Shown: positions 29,099 to 38,200 of the stretch, piece after piece
How positions within the stretch are numbered: position 1 is the stretch's first letter
How the letters are laid out: each line of letters opens with the position of its first letter
Assembly (NCBI GenBank): GCA_029852775.1
Contig: LEKJ01000050.1
Span: forward strand, 1 to 64,000
DNA: 64,000 nucleotides
Direction: 5' to 3'
Origin: Pasteurellaceae bacterium LFhippo2
GTDB lineage: Bacteria; Pseudomonadota; Gammaproteobacteria; Enterobacterales; Pasteurellaceae
Translations under genes and position numbers: made by a program
The notes under the pieces: model-generated
Databases searched by the model: none
Told to the model about the DNA's origin: nothing
Seen by the model: the letters and a program-made list of their open reading frames with translations, nothing else

Positions 29099-30775
29099 AT
29101 GAAAAAGCAACAATTAGTAAAATTCAGCTTAACATTAGTGTGTGCTGCCGTTCTAGCAGCTTGTAGTTCTGGTGGTGGCTCTGGCGGTAATGATGCAGCT
29201 AAAAAAGCGGAAGCTGATAAAATTGCTGCTCAGCAAGCAGCTGCTAAAGCAGCAGCCGCTAAAGCAGAAGCTGATAAGGCTGCAGCCGCTAAAGCAGCAG
29301 CAGCTAAAGCGGAAGCTGATAAGGCTGCAGCCGCTAAAGCAGCAGCAGCTAAAGCGGAAGCTGATAAAGTAGCTGAAACAAAAACAGCGACAGCAGTAGA
29401 AGTTGGTCATAAACTTGTTCAAAAAGTAAATTCAAACTTCATTCTTAATATTAAAGAAGACACAGCAAATTCTTCAACAGGCCGTGCTGACACAATGGAT
29501 GTTAAATTACATCCAAGTTTAGACACAGTAGTTGTTTCTATCCCACTTGATAAAAATGGTCAACCTATCCCTAATGCTCCAGTTGGTTATGTAGAAGATT
29601 TTGATTTCCGTGGTAATGTGGATTCAACAACAGGAACACATACATTACAACATATCTATAAAACAGGTGATGGCTCAACACTTGTTCATGGCGCAACTCG
29701 CACAAAAACAGAAACTAAAACAGCTACAGCAGGTGCTCAAACTGGTGAAGCTTTAGTGTATCAAACAGGTCGTACAAATTATATTTCAACTAGCGAAAAA
29801 GTAGTTGGCGGTAATTCTGATATTGTTAAACGCAGTGACTTCCGTGAGCGCAAAGATACTGTAGCTGAAGTTTATGGTCACAGAACCTTTGTAGAAGGTG
29901 ATTCATTAACTGGCACTTATGATGAGAAAGCTCCACAAAATGTTGTGGGGGCAAATGCACCATTTGGTAAATTAGTAAATGGCACATATTCAGATGTTCA
30001 ATTAGCTCATGTTCAATATGGTCGTGTAACTTCAAAAATGGACAAAGTTAAGCTAGAATCTGTTAAAGATGGTGTTGATGCAGGTAAAACTGGTACTCGT
30101 GTAGTTAGCTATGGTGCTCACGGTGCTAATGGTACTGAAAACAGTTACTTCTATCGTGGTGTAGAAGATACAGCATACAATGCAAACTTAACGAACAACT
30201 TATCTAAATACTATTTCAATTCAGATAAAGCTGATGGCCAGCTAACTTACCAAGGTCACGCAGTAACCTATGGTTTAACTCACAAAGCGATTAATGCCAA
30301 TATTCCTGATACAAGTAAAATCCCTAATGCAATTGCAGCTAACCCAACATATAACTTACCAGAGTTAGTGAGTGGTACGCATGTTCACGCAACAGTAGAT
30401 CTTGCTACTAAAGGTGTAACAGGTAATTTATATGACGTATGGTCTGTTGATGGTGTTAAATCGAATTCAGATCTTGCGAAATTTAGTGGTACTTTAACAA
30501 ATGATGGTGCAATTAAAGGTACATCTACTCGTCTTTCAGATGACGCAGCCGGTACTTTCAATGCTAACTTATTCGGTGCACAAGCTCAGGAATTAGGTGG
30601 TGCATTAGCAAGTAAAGCAACAGATGCTAAAAATAGCTGGGGTGCGGTATTTGGTGCTAAAGTTCAACAAGATAAATATGTTGCTCCGCCAGTGGTTGTT
30701 CCACCAGCTCCGCCAGTGGTTGTTCCACCAGCTCCGCCATCAGTTTGGGGTGTTAAAACTGACGAAAATAACTAA
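29099..30775 (+). CDS. Slam-dependent surface lipoprotein with TbpB-like barrel
   Basis: About 558 residues. A lipoprotein signal ends at LAAC (Cys22), followed by a Ser/Gly tether. Residues about 35-105 are Ala/Lys/Glu repeats (KAEADKAAAAKAAAA units), a likely helical stalk. The body is beta-rich, and its last part (AGTFNANLFGAQAQELGGAL) matches the C-terminal barrel of TbpB/fHbp-type surface lipoproteins. A Pro-rich tail (VVPPAPP repeats) ends the protein, which is unusual. The ATG at 29099 is the one that gives a complete signal. The gene for its probable exporter, Slam, follows. Ligand unknown. Confidence 0.85.
   Translation: MKKQQLVKFSLTLVCAAVLAACSSGGGSGGNDAAKKAEADKIAAQQAAAKAAAAKAEADKAAAAKAAAAKAEADKAAAAKAAAAKAEADKVAETKTATAVEVGHKLVQKVNSNFILNIKEDTANSSTGRADTMDVKLHPSLDTVVVSIPLDKNGQPIPNAPVGYVEDFDFRGNVDSTTGTHTLQHIYKTGDGSTLVHGATRTKTETKTATAGAQTGEALVYQTGRTNYISTSEKVVGGNSDIVKRSDFRERKDTVAEVYGHRTFVEGDSLTGTYDEKAPQNVVGANAPFGKLVNGTYSDVQLAHVQYGRVTSKMDKVKLESVKDGVDAGKTGTRVVSYGAHGANGTENSYFYRGVEDTAYNANLTNNLSKYYFNSDKADGQLTYQGHAVTYGLTHKAINANIPDTSKIPNAIAANPTYNLPELVSGTHVHATVDLATKGVTGNLYDVWSVDGVKSNSDLAKFSGTLTNDGAIKGTSTRLSDDAAGTFNANLFGAQAQELGGALASKATDAKNSWGAVFGAKVQQDKYVAPPVVVPPAPPVVVPPAPPSVWGVKTDENN
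29270..29360 (+). repeat. 45-bp in-frame tandem repeat in the lipoprotein stalk
   Basis: Two near-perfect 45-base units (29270-29314 and 29315-29359) encode ADKAAAAKAAAAKAE, preceded by a degenerate unit and followed by a partial one. Changes in copy number would keep the frame and alter stalk length. Confidence 0.8.
30683..30739 (+). repeat. 24-bp in-frame tandem repeat coding the Pro-rich tail
   Basis: Two identical 24-base units starting GCTCCGCCAGTGG, plus a partial third, encode APPVVVPP repeats after the barrel domain. Confidence 0.8.
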
Positions 30776-30813
30776 TATTAAGATGATATATAGTTAAGAA
30801 AATTTATATTAAG

Positions 30814-30843
30814 CAGCCCATATAAATTATGGGCTGTTGTTTT
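30814..30843 (+). terminator. hairpin between lipoprotein and slam
   Basis: CAGCCCATA-taaat-TATGGGCTG followed by TTGTTTTAT. It looks like an intrinsic terminator and would make the exporter less abundant than its substrate if readthrough is partial. Confidence 0.7.
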
Positions 30844-30941
30844 ATATAGATACAAATTTTTGGTGTTTATTAGACGAAAGTATTTTTTTATATTCATTTA
30901 TAAGCTAATATCCAGTAAGTATAAATAAGAAAGGGAAGTTT

Positions 30942-32432
30942 ATGAAAAGAACGACGTTATTTTGTACCACTCTCGCTACTTTGGTAGTGAGTTCTTTTTC
31001 CTATGCAGATGTAGTTACACGAGATCCTCAGCAAACACAAATTAATTCAAAGAGTAATGTGGATCAATCATCATTGCATTTGGATTTATTGAGACAGCAA
31101 AAGCTATCTAATCAAAGTCAAGAACCTAGCTCGCCAATGATTTCTCAGTACACAGGGCGTGAATTAGTTGAAAATCCTGAACTTCTTGAGAAATTGTTTG
31201 TTAATGCTCTTGTTGTTCCGAATAAGGCTATTCTTCCTGGATATATTAAGTTATATAACTATGTGAAGAACAAAGATCAATCTCTCATTGATTGGGCTAA
31301 TGCTATTCTGCTAAGAGATGAAGATTTAAATCAGTCTGTTCGTGCTTACCGTTCTCTAATTACCCACTTCCCTAATAATAATTATCTACGTTTCCAGTTA
31401 GCTGAAACTCTTTTTTACAATCAAGAGTTTAGTGCTTCAAAAGAACAATTTGAGCGATTAAGATCTGAAGAATCTCTTGCTCCGCAAGATATTGAAGTAT
31501 TTGATCGATTTATTGATGTGATTAATAAGAAAGATGATTGGAATTTTGCTTTTGGAGCGACGTTCCTAAATGATAAAAATTTATCTAACTCTGCGAAGCA
31601 AGGAACACAATTAACATTACCTGATAATAAAGGAATTATTACTTATAATACCCCACGCCAAAAAGGACAGGGCATTTCAAGTTGGGTTTCTGTGGATAAA
31701 AAATGGAATACTAGTAACGGCAAATATTTTGCCCTTGAATCTAGTTTATCAAGCAAGTATTACTGGGATAATAAAAAGTATAATGATCTAACTGGTCATT
31801 TAGGTGTTGGGTTCGGTTATTCAGACGCTCGCTTTAATTTACAATTTACTCCTTATTTGGATAAACGTTGGTATGCTGGAGGCGCCAATTCTACAGAATC
31901 ATTGAAGCAGTATTCGAACACTTATGGTGCAAATCTATCATCAAGTTATTGGTTAAACGAGAAATTTAAATATTCATTTTATTATAGTTATGGTTATGAG
32001 AAGTACGATCGCGCTGTGACGAATAGCCAATATGCTGGCCCAACTCATACATTAGTAAATTCATTAATGTATATGCCAAGTGCTAAGCAATATTGGTCTA
32101 TTTCGTTAGATTTGAATAAGAAAGATGCTAAAGATGATTCGAATTCTTATGACCGTATTGGTTCTCGCTTGACTTGGGGACAAGAGTGGCCGCTTGGTAT
32201 GGCTACTTCAACAACTTTAGGTTATGCTCAGCGTAATTATAAAGAAGCATCATTTCTTGGTAAGCAGAAAAATAAAGAAATGTCAGCATCTCTCACTGTT
32301 TGGAATAAAGCACTACATTTCAAAGGTTTTACTCCAAGGTTGACTTATAGTTACACAAAAACAGATAGCAATATTGCAATCTATTCTTATGATAAGAGCC
32401 AGTTGCTATTTGATGTGAGTAAATCATTTTAA
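30942..32432 (+). CDS. surface lipoprotein assembly modifier (Slam)
   Basis: 496 residues. A signal peptide cleaved after SYA is followed by a periplasmic TPR-containing domain (about 95-195, for example SVRAYRSLITHFPNNNYLRFQLAETLFYNQEF). A 14-stranded outer-membrane barrel follows (about 205-496) and ends in a C-terminal Phe (DVSKSF). The junction KKDDWNFAFGATFLNDKNLS is characteristic of DUF560/Slam. Slam proteins move specific lipoproteins to the outer leaflet. The substrate is almost certainly the lipoprotein encoded just upstream. Confidence 0.88.
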   Translation: MKRTTLFCTTLATLVVSSFSYADVVTRDPQQTQINSKSNVDQSSLHLDLLRQQKLSNQSQEPSSPMISQYTGRELVENPELLEKLFVNALVVPNKAILPGYIKLYNYVKNKDQSLIDWANAILLRDEDLNQSVRAYRSLITHFPNNNYLRFQLAETLFYNQEFSASKEQFERLRSEESLAPQDIEVFDRFIDVINKKDDWNFAFGATFLNDKNLSNSAKQGTQLTLPDNKGIITYNTPRQKGQGISSWVSVDKKWNTSNGKYFALESSLSSKYYWDNKKYNDLTGHLGVGFGYSDARFNLQFTPYLDKRWYAGGANSTESLKQYSNTYGANLSSSYWLNEKFKYSFYYSYGYEKYDRAVTNSQYAGPTHTLVNSLMYMPSAKQYWSISLDLNKKDAKDDSNSYDRIGSRLTWGQEWPLGMATSTTLGYAQRNYKEASFLGKQKNKEMSASLTVWNKALHFKGFTPRLTYSYTKTDSNIAIYSYDKSQLLFDVSKSF

Positions 32433-32440
32433 TTAACCAA

Positions 32441-32486
32441 AACAACAAGCGGTGGAATTTTATAAAAGCCAACCGCTTGTTTGTTG
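32441..32486. terminator. shared terminator of slam and pirin genes
   Basis: AACAACAAGCGGT pairs with ACCGCTTGTTTGTT; inverted uptake signals again form the arms between convergent genes. Confidence 0.65.
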
Positions 32487-33197
32487 CTAGCGCATCGGTA
32501 CTTCCATTAATAGAATTTCTGCATCATTGGTTGCAGTAATTTCAAAATATTCAGTATCCCACACACCTAAGCCATCACGTTGGTTTAATTCTTTGCTTGC
32601 AATAGTTGCAGAACCTTTAATCACAAAGGCATAAACGCCATTTCCTTGTTTATGCAAGCGGTAGGTTTTAGCGGTTTCTTTGCTAAAGTTCGCCAGAGAG
32701 AACCACGCATCTTGATGAATCCAAACACCTTCATCATCCGCATTTGGCGAAAGAATTTGTTGGAAATCATTCGGTTTCGCCTGATCTTTAATACTAATTT
32801 GCTGATAGCGTGGCTCAACATTTTTCTTATTTGGAAACACCCAAATTTGTAAGAATTTTACTGGTGTATCTTTATTGGGATTCATTTCACTATGAGTTAC
32901 ACCGGTACCAGCCGACATTACTTGAATATCGCCGTGGCGGATAATACTGCCGTTACCCATACTATCTTGATGGGCTAAGTCGCCACTCAATGGAATAGAA
33001 ATAATCTCCATATTATCGTGTGGATGTTTGCCAAAGCCGTAACCGCCTTCTACAGAATCGTCATTGATTACACGTAGTGCGCCAAAATGGATTCGGCTTG
33101 GATCATAGTAACTTGCAAAACTAAATGTATGACGGCTCTTTAACCAACCGTGATCGGCATTACCGCGACTTTCTGCTGAATGGTAAATTGTTTTCAT
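32487..33197 (-). CDS. pirin-family protein
   Basis: 236 residues, a bicupin of the YhhW/pirin group. The metal-binding N-terminal cupin shows GFGKHPHDNMEIISIPLSG and HSEMNPNKDTPVKFLQIW with the expected His and Glu ligands (Fe2+ family). E. coli YhhW has quercetin 2,3-dioxygenase activity in vitro; the physiological role is unknown. The start MKTIYHSAESRGNADHGWL is typical. It is a monocistronic minus-strand gene, convergent with slam. Confidence 0.88.
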   Translation of the reverse strand: MKTIYHSAESRGNADHGWLKSRHTFSFASYYDPSRIHFGALRVINDDSVEGGYGFGKHPHDNMEIISIPLSGDLAHQDSMGNGSIIRHGDIQVMSAGTGVTHSEMNPNKDTPVKFLQIWVFPNKKNVEPRYQQISIKDQAKPNDFQQILSPNADDEGVWIHQDAWFSLANFSKETAKTYRLHKQGNGVYAFVIKGSATIASKELNQRDGLGVWDTEYFEITATNDAEILLMEVPMR

Positions 33198-33315
33198 AAA
33201 ATGTCCTTTATTGTTAAAAATTTGAATGGCGCTATTTTATGTAGATTAAATGGAGAGATAAATAGGGGGATTGTGGATAGATTATTTACTAAAAGGATAT
33301 AATCTGTTTTGAAAT

Positions 33316-33335
33316 GTCGGGCATAAATGCCCGAC
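33316..33335. repeat. short perfect palindrome between pirin and nitroreductase genes
   Basis: GTCGGGCAT-aa-ATGCCCGAC followed by CTAC. It resembles half-units of the GTAGGGGCG palindrome family. It could also act as a weak hairpin for the minus-strand nitroreductase. Confidence 0.5.
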
Positions 33336-33372
33336 CTACTGGCTTGATTATTCTAAAAAATATAGAAAATAC

Positions 33373-34029
33373 TTATGCCCAAGTAACAATATCTTCAATG
33401 GCTTTACGCTCTTTTGGTGCGATTTCTGCTGAACGATAACCAAAAGTTACCGCAACAGATAAACCGTAGTCTTCAGGATCAAGCAAACCTTCTTCAACTA
33501 AAATATTCGTTACTTGTTCGTAGTTCATCCCTTCGATAGGGCAACTATCAACACCAATCATTGCTGCGCCAGTCATCATATTCGCAAGGGCGATATAGGT
33601 CTGCTTGCTTGCCCAGTCAAATAATTTGCACTCATCATCGGCAATAGGCATATCAACGGTTTGGAAACTCTTATATTTTGCTAAGGCTTTTTCTCTTTGT
33701 TCAGCGGTAAAGCCACGACGATCCATTACATCTGCAAAGAATTCAGAATCATAACGAGCATTTTTCTTAGCTAAAATCATCACGATATAGCTTGCGTCAT
33801 CCATTCCTGATTGCATTCCCCACGCGAATGGCTTGATTTTTGCGCGAAGTTCTGGATTTTGAATCACTAAGAATTTCCAAGGCTCTGAACCAACTGAACT
33901 TGGCGAACGGCGTGCAAATTCTAAAATAGTGGCAAAATCCTGCTCGCTCACTTTTTTAGTAGGATCGTATTTACGCACAGATACACGGCGTTCAAAAACT
34001 TCTAATGCTTGTTGGGTTGTTAAAATCAT
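33373..34029 (-). CDS. nitroreductase-family NAD(P)H oxidoreductase
   Basis: 218 residues, an FMN-dependent nitroreductase of the NfsB-like group. FMN-site features include ERRVSVRKYDPTKKV near the N-terminus, ARRSPSSVGSEPWKFLVIQN (about 39-58) and the C-terminal VTFGYRS. It probably reduces quinones or nitro compounds as a dimer. The true substrate cannot be read. It sits 14 bases downstream of selB on the same strand, so it may be co-transcribed, though no functional link to selenium is known. Confidence 0.88.
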   Translation of the reverse strand: MILTTQQALEVFERRVSVRKYDPTKKVSEQDFATILEFARRSPSSVGSEPWKFLVIQNPELRAKIKPFAWGMQSGMDDASYIVMILAKKNARYDSEFFADVMDRRGFTAEQREKALAKYKSFQTVDMPIADDECKLFDWASKQTYIALANMMTGAAMIGVDSCPIEGMNYEQVTNILVEEGLLDPEDYGLSVAVTFGYRSAEIAPKERKAIEDIVTWA

Positions 34030-34043
34030 AATAATCTCCGTAG

Positions 34044-35882
34044 TTAATAAGTATCTGAATCTCTTAATAAATGTACATTCCCTTTACGGCGCAAGAACCC
34101 CGAACGGTCAAAATATTCAATCAATTGAACCGTAACTTTGCGTCCGTAATTGATCTCATCTCGTAGTTGGTTTACAGAAATCTCGCCATTTTGTTGGATA
34201 AAATCTTTGATCAGTTGTGCAAATGCAGTGATCTGTTCAATTAATAAAAAGCGATCTTTCACTATCGGCACTAAATAGCCCAGTTTACCAGCTTTATAGA
34301 GCAGATTACGCATTTGGGTTTCATCAACGGATAATTCGCTGGCAATATCTCGCACCCAAAGGGCTTGATTCGTGCGTTGGAAAATCGGGAGTACATCATT
34401 CCAAATCTGTAATTCATCGGCACTAAATTCAATACGATGATCGGGGGTATGAATCCAACCACGTGTTTGAGAAAGTTGTTTATTTTCAATCAGTTCATCA
34501 ATAAAACTATAAACTAACTCTTCTGGTTGCTCTAATGCCACGATACGATATAAACGCGCTTTAGTAACACCTAATTGGTCGTTATGTTGTTGATGATATT
34601 CGCTTAACTGTTCAACAATCCGCTGTTGTAGCTGTTGTTTAAATTTCGCAGAAAAAATCCATCTGCTTGTTTGCTGATAGCCGAGCGATTCAATATCTTT
34701 CGCAAAGAGCTGTTCAGCCCAAAGTAGTTGAGCAATGGGTAGAGCTTTGGTTGCGAGATAAATTGCAAATTTTTTGCTTAAATCGACCGGTTGTAGTAAA
34801 CGAGCAAGGTATGCCAAGCGTTCATCACTGCGTTTATGGCGTTTTGGCGAGTTGATTTCAATCGCTACTGCGCCTGCAATGGTTTGGCTATCATCGCCAC
34901 TGCGTAGGATAAATTTATCGTTTAAGGCGATATGTAGCGGTTCATCTAAAATGATTTCAGCGACGGTTTCGCTATTGGCATTCGCCTGTTTATCAACTAA
35001 TAAATTTACTTTGCCAGTGATATGGCTTGCGTAATGGTAGATATGAACAATGGTGTTCTCTTTTAGCGTCTGGGCTGTGGTCAGTTTTACAGTGATGCGG
35101 TCGGTTGCAAAATCGGGCGCAAGTTCGCTAATCCAGTCGCCACGCTGAATCTGTTCTTTTTCCACATTGGCAATATTAAGCGCCAAGCGTTGCCCTGCAA
35201 AGCCTTGTTCACTTTGGTTATTTTGGGCGTGAATATTACGCACACGTACTTTTTGCCCGTTAGAGAGATACAATTCATCGCCGATTTTTACTTGCCCTGC
35301 AACCGCTGTGCCTGTAACCACAAGGCCTGCTCCTTTGACATTAAATACGCGGTCAATTGCATAGCGGAACGGTTTATTGATTAGCTCACTCGGTTGATTA
35401 AGCTGAATTAAATGCTGTTTGAGCTGTTCAATGCCTAAGCCAGTATTGGCAGATGTAACGAAAATCGGGCTATTCGCTAAAAATGGGTAATTTTGGATTA
35501 ATTGTTGGCTAAGTTGCTCGATTTGTTGTGATTGTGCGCGATCTGCTTTGGTTATCACAAGCATAATTTGCTTGAAGTTGAGCAAGCGTAAAATCGCTAA
35601 ATGCTCGTCTGTTTGGGGCTTAATGCCTTCTTCGGCAGAAACCACAAGCATTGCATAATTGATTCCGCCAAGCCCTGCTAACATATTAGATAGGAATTTT
35701 TGGTGTCCGGGCACATCAATAAAACCGATAATGTCGTTGTCTATAGGTAAATACGCGTAGCCCAAATCGATAGTCAGCCCACGCTTTTTTTCTTCGGGAA
35801 GATGAGCGGTGTGAGTACCCGTTAAGGCGTGTAAAAGAGATGTTTTGCCGTGATCAACGTGGCCGGCGGTAACTATAATCAT
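34044..35882 (-). CDS. selB: selenocysteine-specific elongation factor
   Basis: 612 residues, against 614 in E. coli. The GTPase domain starts at once with AGHVDHGKTSLL (6-17), followed by DVPGHQKFLSNML and ITKADRA. Domains II and III follow, and the C-terminal half has four winged-helix domains that bind the SECIS hairpin of mRNAs (for example YGRKVTVQLIEYFDRSGFLRRKGN at the end). It brings Sec-tRNA to UGA codons. Its partners selA and selC are in the same window, but no selenoprotein gene is. Confidence 0.96.
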   Translation of the reverse strand: MIIVTAGHVDHGKTSLLHALTGTHTAHLPEEKKRGLTIDLGYAYLPIDNDIIGFIDVPGHQKFLSNMLAGLGGINYAMLVVSAEEGIKPQTDEHLAILRLLNFKQIMLVITKADRAQSQQIEQLSQQLIQNYPFLANSPIFVTSANTGLGIEQLKQHLIQLNQPSELINKPFRYAIDRVFNVKGAGLVVTGTAVAGQVKIGDELYLSNGQKVRVRNIHAQNNQSEQGFAGQRLALNIANVEKEQIQRGDWISELAPDFATDRITVKLTTAQTLKENTIVHIYHYASHITGKVNLLVDKQANANSETVAEIILDEPLHIALNDKFILRSGDDSQTIAGAVAIEINSPKRHKRSDERLAYLARLLQPVDLSKKFAIYLATKALPIAQLLWAEQLFAKDIESLGYQQTSRWIFSAKFKQQLQQRIVEQLSEYHQQHNDQLGVTKARLYRIVALEQPEELVYSFIDELIENKQLSQTRGWIHTPDHRIEFSADELQIWNDVLPIFQRTNQALWVRDIASELSVDETQMRNLLYKAGKLGYLVPIVKDRFLLIEQITAFAQLIKDFIQQNGEISVNQLRDEINYGRKVTVQLIEYFDRSGFLRRKGNVHLLRDSDTY

Positions 35883-35927
35883 AGGAAGTCCAGTATGAAT
35901 AGAGAGAACGATTATCTATACAATAAT

Positions 35928-36365
35928 CTATTCTTCCCCTTGTTTGATAAAATCTGCGATACGCTTGCGAATAGCACGTAAACGTTCAGGATAGTGTTTA
36001 TCTTGTAATCCACCAAACAAATCAGTGTGATCTGCCATAAATCGAATACTTAAGATAGGATGTTGAGTGATTTGTTCCTCAAATTTAATGACTAATAATG
36101 GATCATTTTCGTCCATTATCAAACGAGCGTGATATAAATCCATATAACTCGGCGGAATTTTATCCGAGCTTTTCGCCATACCAAATTTACGTTCCCATTT
36201 AAATTGATAGATCTCAACGTAACCTTGATTGCTCCACAATTGCATTAGTTGCTCAATATCAGGTAAATAAGAGTCAATTATCTCATCAGAAAAACCAAGC
36301 TCTTCGCTAATTTCATAAAAGAGATCATTTAATGCGACAGCTGAAATTTGCTTTCTAATAAGCAT
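35928..36365 (-). CDS. hypothetical protein between selB and selA, 145 aa
   Basis: I do not recognise a family. The product is soluble and acidic, with an N-terminal helical part (VALNDLFYEISEELGFSDEII), a central strand-rich part (VEIYQFKWERKFG) and a basic C-terminal helix (YPERLRAIRKRIADFIKQGEE). It overlaps the gene at 36355-36561 by 11 bases, so the pair is translationally coupled. The arrangement (small gene first, larger gene overlapping) resembles toxin-antitoxin pairs but no toxin motif is visible. Confidence 0.6.
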   Translation of the reverse strand: MLIRKQISAVALNDLFYEISEELGFSDEIIDSYLPDIEQLMQLWSNQGYVEIYQFKWERKFGMAKSSDKIPPSYMDLYHARLIMDENDPLLVIKFEEQITQHPILSIRFMADHTDLFGGLQDKHYPERLRAIRKRIADFIKQGEE

Positions 36366-36561
36366 TTGGCTCCCCTTGTTCTCTTAATTGTTTGCGCTGT
36401 TCACGAATCATTTTTGAACGTTGTATCGCATGCTGAAAACTTTGTGAAAATGCTTCAGGAGTATCACCAGAAACTATACTTAGCCCTGCCTGATCTCCTC
36501 GCTCAATTAATGATACGATTTTGTCATTTGGTTGAAATTGTTCTAATGTTTTAATTTGCAT
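36355..36561 (-). CDS. small hypothetical protein, 68 aa, coupled to the 145-aa gene
   Basis: It starts with MQIKTLEQFQPNDKI, with GAGGT eight bases before the ATG at 36561. A TTG further upstream is less likely. The C-terminal half is a charged helix (HAIQRSKMIREQRKQLREQG). It has no membrane segment or signal. The product is not recognised. With the 145-aa gene it forms a two-gene unit inserted between selA and selB, which are neighbours in many other gamma-proteobacteria. Confidence 0.6.
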   Translation of the reverse strand: MQIKTLEQFQPNDKIVSLIERGDQAGLSIVSGDTPEAFSQSFQHAIQRSKMIREQRKQLREQGEPNAY

Positions 36562-36632
36562 AACAACCTCCATCTATAATTGCTCTATCTTACTCTCTCG
36601 ATTTTTGGATGTAAATTCAATATGGTTGTTTT

Positions 36633-38018
36633 TTAACTTATTTTCAACATTTCAATCAAAGCTTCAAACTCCGCCACACTGCGTAAATCTAACCACATTT
36701 TTTGCTGGGCGAAACGGGCGATAATTGGCTGTGGAAGTGCTTTAAATTGCTGTTCTAATATTAACAAATCACTCTGTTTTTCTGCGCTAATGGTTACGGC
36801 GATAGATGCTAATTTTTCCGTTGGTAATGCACCACTGCCGATTTGCGCCTCGCTGGCTTCAATTTGCAAAATATAGCGAGAATCTAACCGGTTGTAGAGA
36901 GCTCCTTTTAACCGTTCTGCTTTGGTTTGTAGCGTTTCGAGTGATTGAGTGAGTAAGCGTAGCGTTGGTAGTTCCTCGATTAATCTATCTGGGAAAAGAT
37001 AGTGGCGAAGAGTGGCTTCTAAGGCTGATAGAATCACTTTATCACAACGTAATACGCGCTTGAGTGGGTGTGCTTGAAGCTGTGCTATGGCTTCTTTTTT
37101 TCCCACAATAATCCCTGCTTGTGGTCCGCCTAATAGTTTATCGCCAGAGAATGACACTAAATCCACGCCAGCTTTTACTTTTTGTTGCACCATAGGTTCA
37201 GCAGGCAAGCCAAGTGCGTGCATATCGGTTAAAGACCCACTGCCTAAATCGCTGATAACTGGCAAGTTAAATTCTTTGCCAAGTTCAACTAATTCTTCTT
37301 CGCTGACGCTTGCCGTAAAGCCTTGAATTTGATAATTACTGGTGTGAACTTTCATTAAAAAGGCGGTATTTTCGTTGATCGCGTTGCGATAATCTTTTAA
37401 ATGGGTGCGATTGGTTGTGCCGACTTCAACTAATTTACAGCCTGCTTGTTGCATAATATCTGGAATACGGAATGCTCCGCCGATTTCGACTAATTCCCCA
37501 CGCGAAACAATCACTTCTTTGCCTTGAGCAAAAGTGGCTAACATTAGTAATACCGCAGCCGCATTGTTATTGACCACGCAAGCCGCTTCCGCGCCAGTGA
37601 GCTGTTGAATAAGATCTGAAATATAATTATCTCGATGGCTACGCTTACCTGCATCAATATCAAATTCTAAGGCAACATTATTGCGCATTGCTTGTGTGGC
37701 AGCTTGAATCGCATTTTCTGACCATAAACCGCGTCCAAGATTGGTGTGAAGCACTGTACCAGTTAAGTTAAACACGCTTTTAATTGCAACGGATTGTTGT
37801 GATGTGAGTTGTTGCTCAATTTGGCTAAACAGCGCATTTTCATCACTCAAAAAATCAGGAAGGGATTGAGTTTGCTGAATTTGGACGCGCGCGTTATCAA
37901 TAAGTGTTCTTGCTTGTTCAACAACAGCACTATGTCCAAATTGCTCGATCAACGCTTTACCCTGTGGGGCATTGATTAATTTATCTATAGAAGGGATTTG
38001 GCGGAATAATGTTTGCAT
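36633..38018 (-). CDS. selA: L-seryl-tRNA(Sec) selenium transferase
   Basis: 461 residues, a PLP-dependent enzyme that converts Ser-tRNA(Sec) to Sec-tRNA(Sec) using selenophosphate. The PLP lysine is Lys294 in [13 protein letters not shown]. The N-terminal tRNA-binding domain and [14 protein letters not shown] (88-101) match E. coli SelA (463 aa). It is divergent from selC, whose promoter lies only about 25-50 bases away. Confidence 0.97.
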   Translation of the reverse strand: MQTLFRQIPSIDKLINAPQGKALIEQFGHSAVVEQARTLIDNARVQIQQTQSLPDFLSDENALFSQIEQQLTSQQSVAIKSVFNLTGTVLHTNLGRGLWSENAIQAATQAMRNNVALEFDIDAGKRSHRDNYISDLIQQLTGAEAACVVNNNAAAVLLMLATFAQGKEVIVSRGELVEIGGAFRIPDIMQQAGCKLVEVGTTNRTHLKDYRNAINENTAFLMKVHTSNYQIQGFTASVSEEELVELGKEFNLPVISDLGSGSLTDMHALGLPAEPMVQQKVKAGVDLVSFSGDKLLGGPQAGIIVGKKEAIAQLQAHPLKRVLRCDKVILSALEATLRHYLFPDRLIEELPTLRLLTQSLETLQTKAERLKGALYNRLDSRYILQIEASEAQIGSGALPTEKLASIAVTISAEKQSDLLILEQQFKALPQPIIARFAQQKMWLDLRSVAEFEALIEMLKIS

Positions 38019-38041
38019 AGCGATAAACCTTATCAGAAAAT

Positions 38042-38070
38042 TTGGCTAATTCTAATTTATTCAGTAAAAT
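38042..38070 (+). promoter_or_regulatory. selC promoter
   Basis: TTGGCT (38042-38047) and TAAAAT (38065-38070) are separated by 17 bases, placing the start a few bases before the tRNA. Confidence 0.6.
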
Positions 38071-38084
38071 AGTGCCACATTTTC

Positions 38085-38179
38085 GGAGGTGGGTCATATC
38101 CGGTGATGTGGCAGGACTTCAAATCCTGTTGAGGACGCCAGCGTTCTCGGGTGGGTTCGACTCCCATGCATCTCCGCCA
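38085..38179 (+). tRNA. selC: tRNA-Sec (anticodon TCA)
   Basis: 95 bases, the unusual length of bacterial tRNA-Sec. It has the 8-bp acceptor stem (GGAGGTGG start, paired near GCATCTCC), anticodon loop CTTCAAA with TCA, a long variable arm (GAGGACGCCAGCGTTCTC region) and the T-loop GGTTCGACTCC. CCA is encoded. It is the substrate of SelA and SelB. It stands just 21 bases before the gntR start. Confidence 0.97.
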
Positions 38180-38200
38180 ATCTCAAATTCAAATCACTCT

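Noticed and set aside
38042-38200. gntR start upstream, within tRNA-Sec
   Set aside because: That extension would translate the tRNA gene and add residues before the conserved LacI helix-turn-helix; ATG at 38201 gives the family N-terminus.
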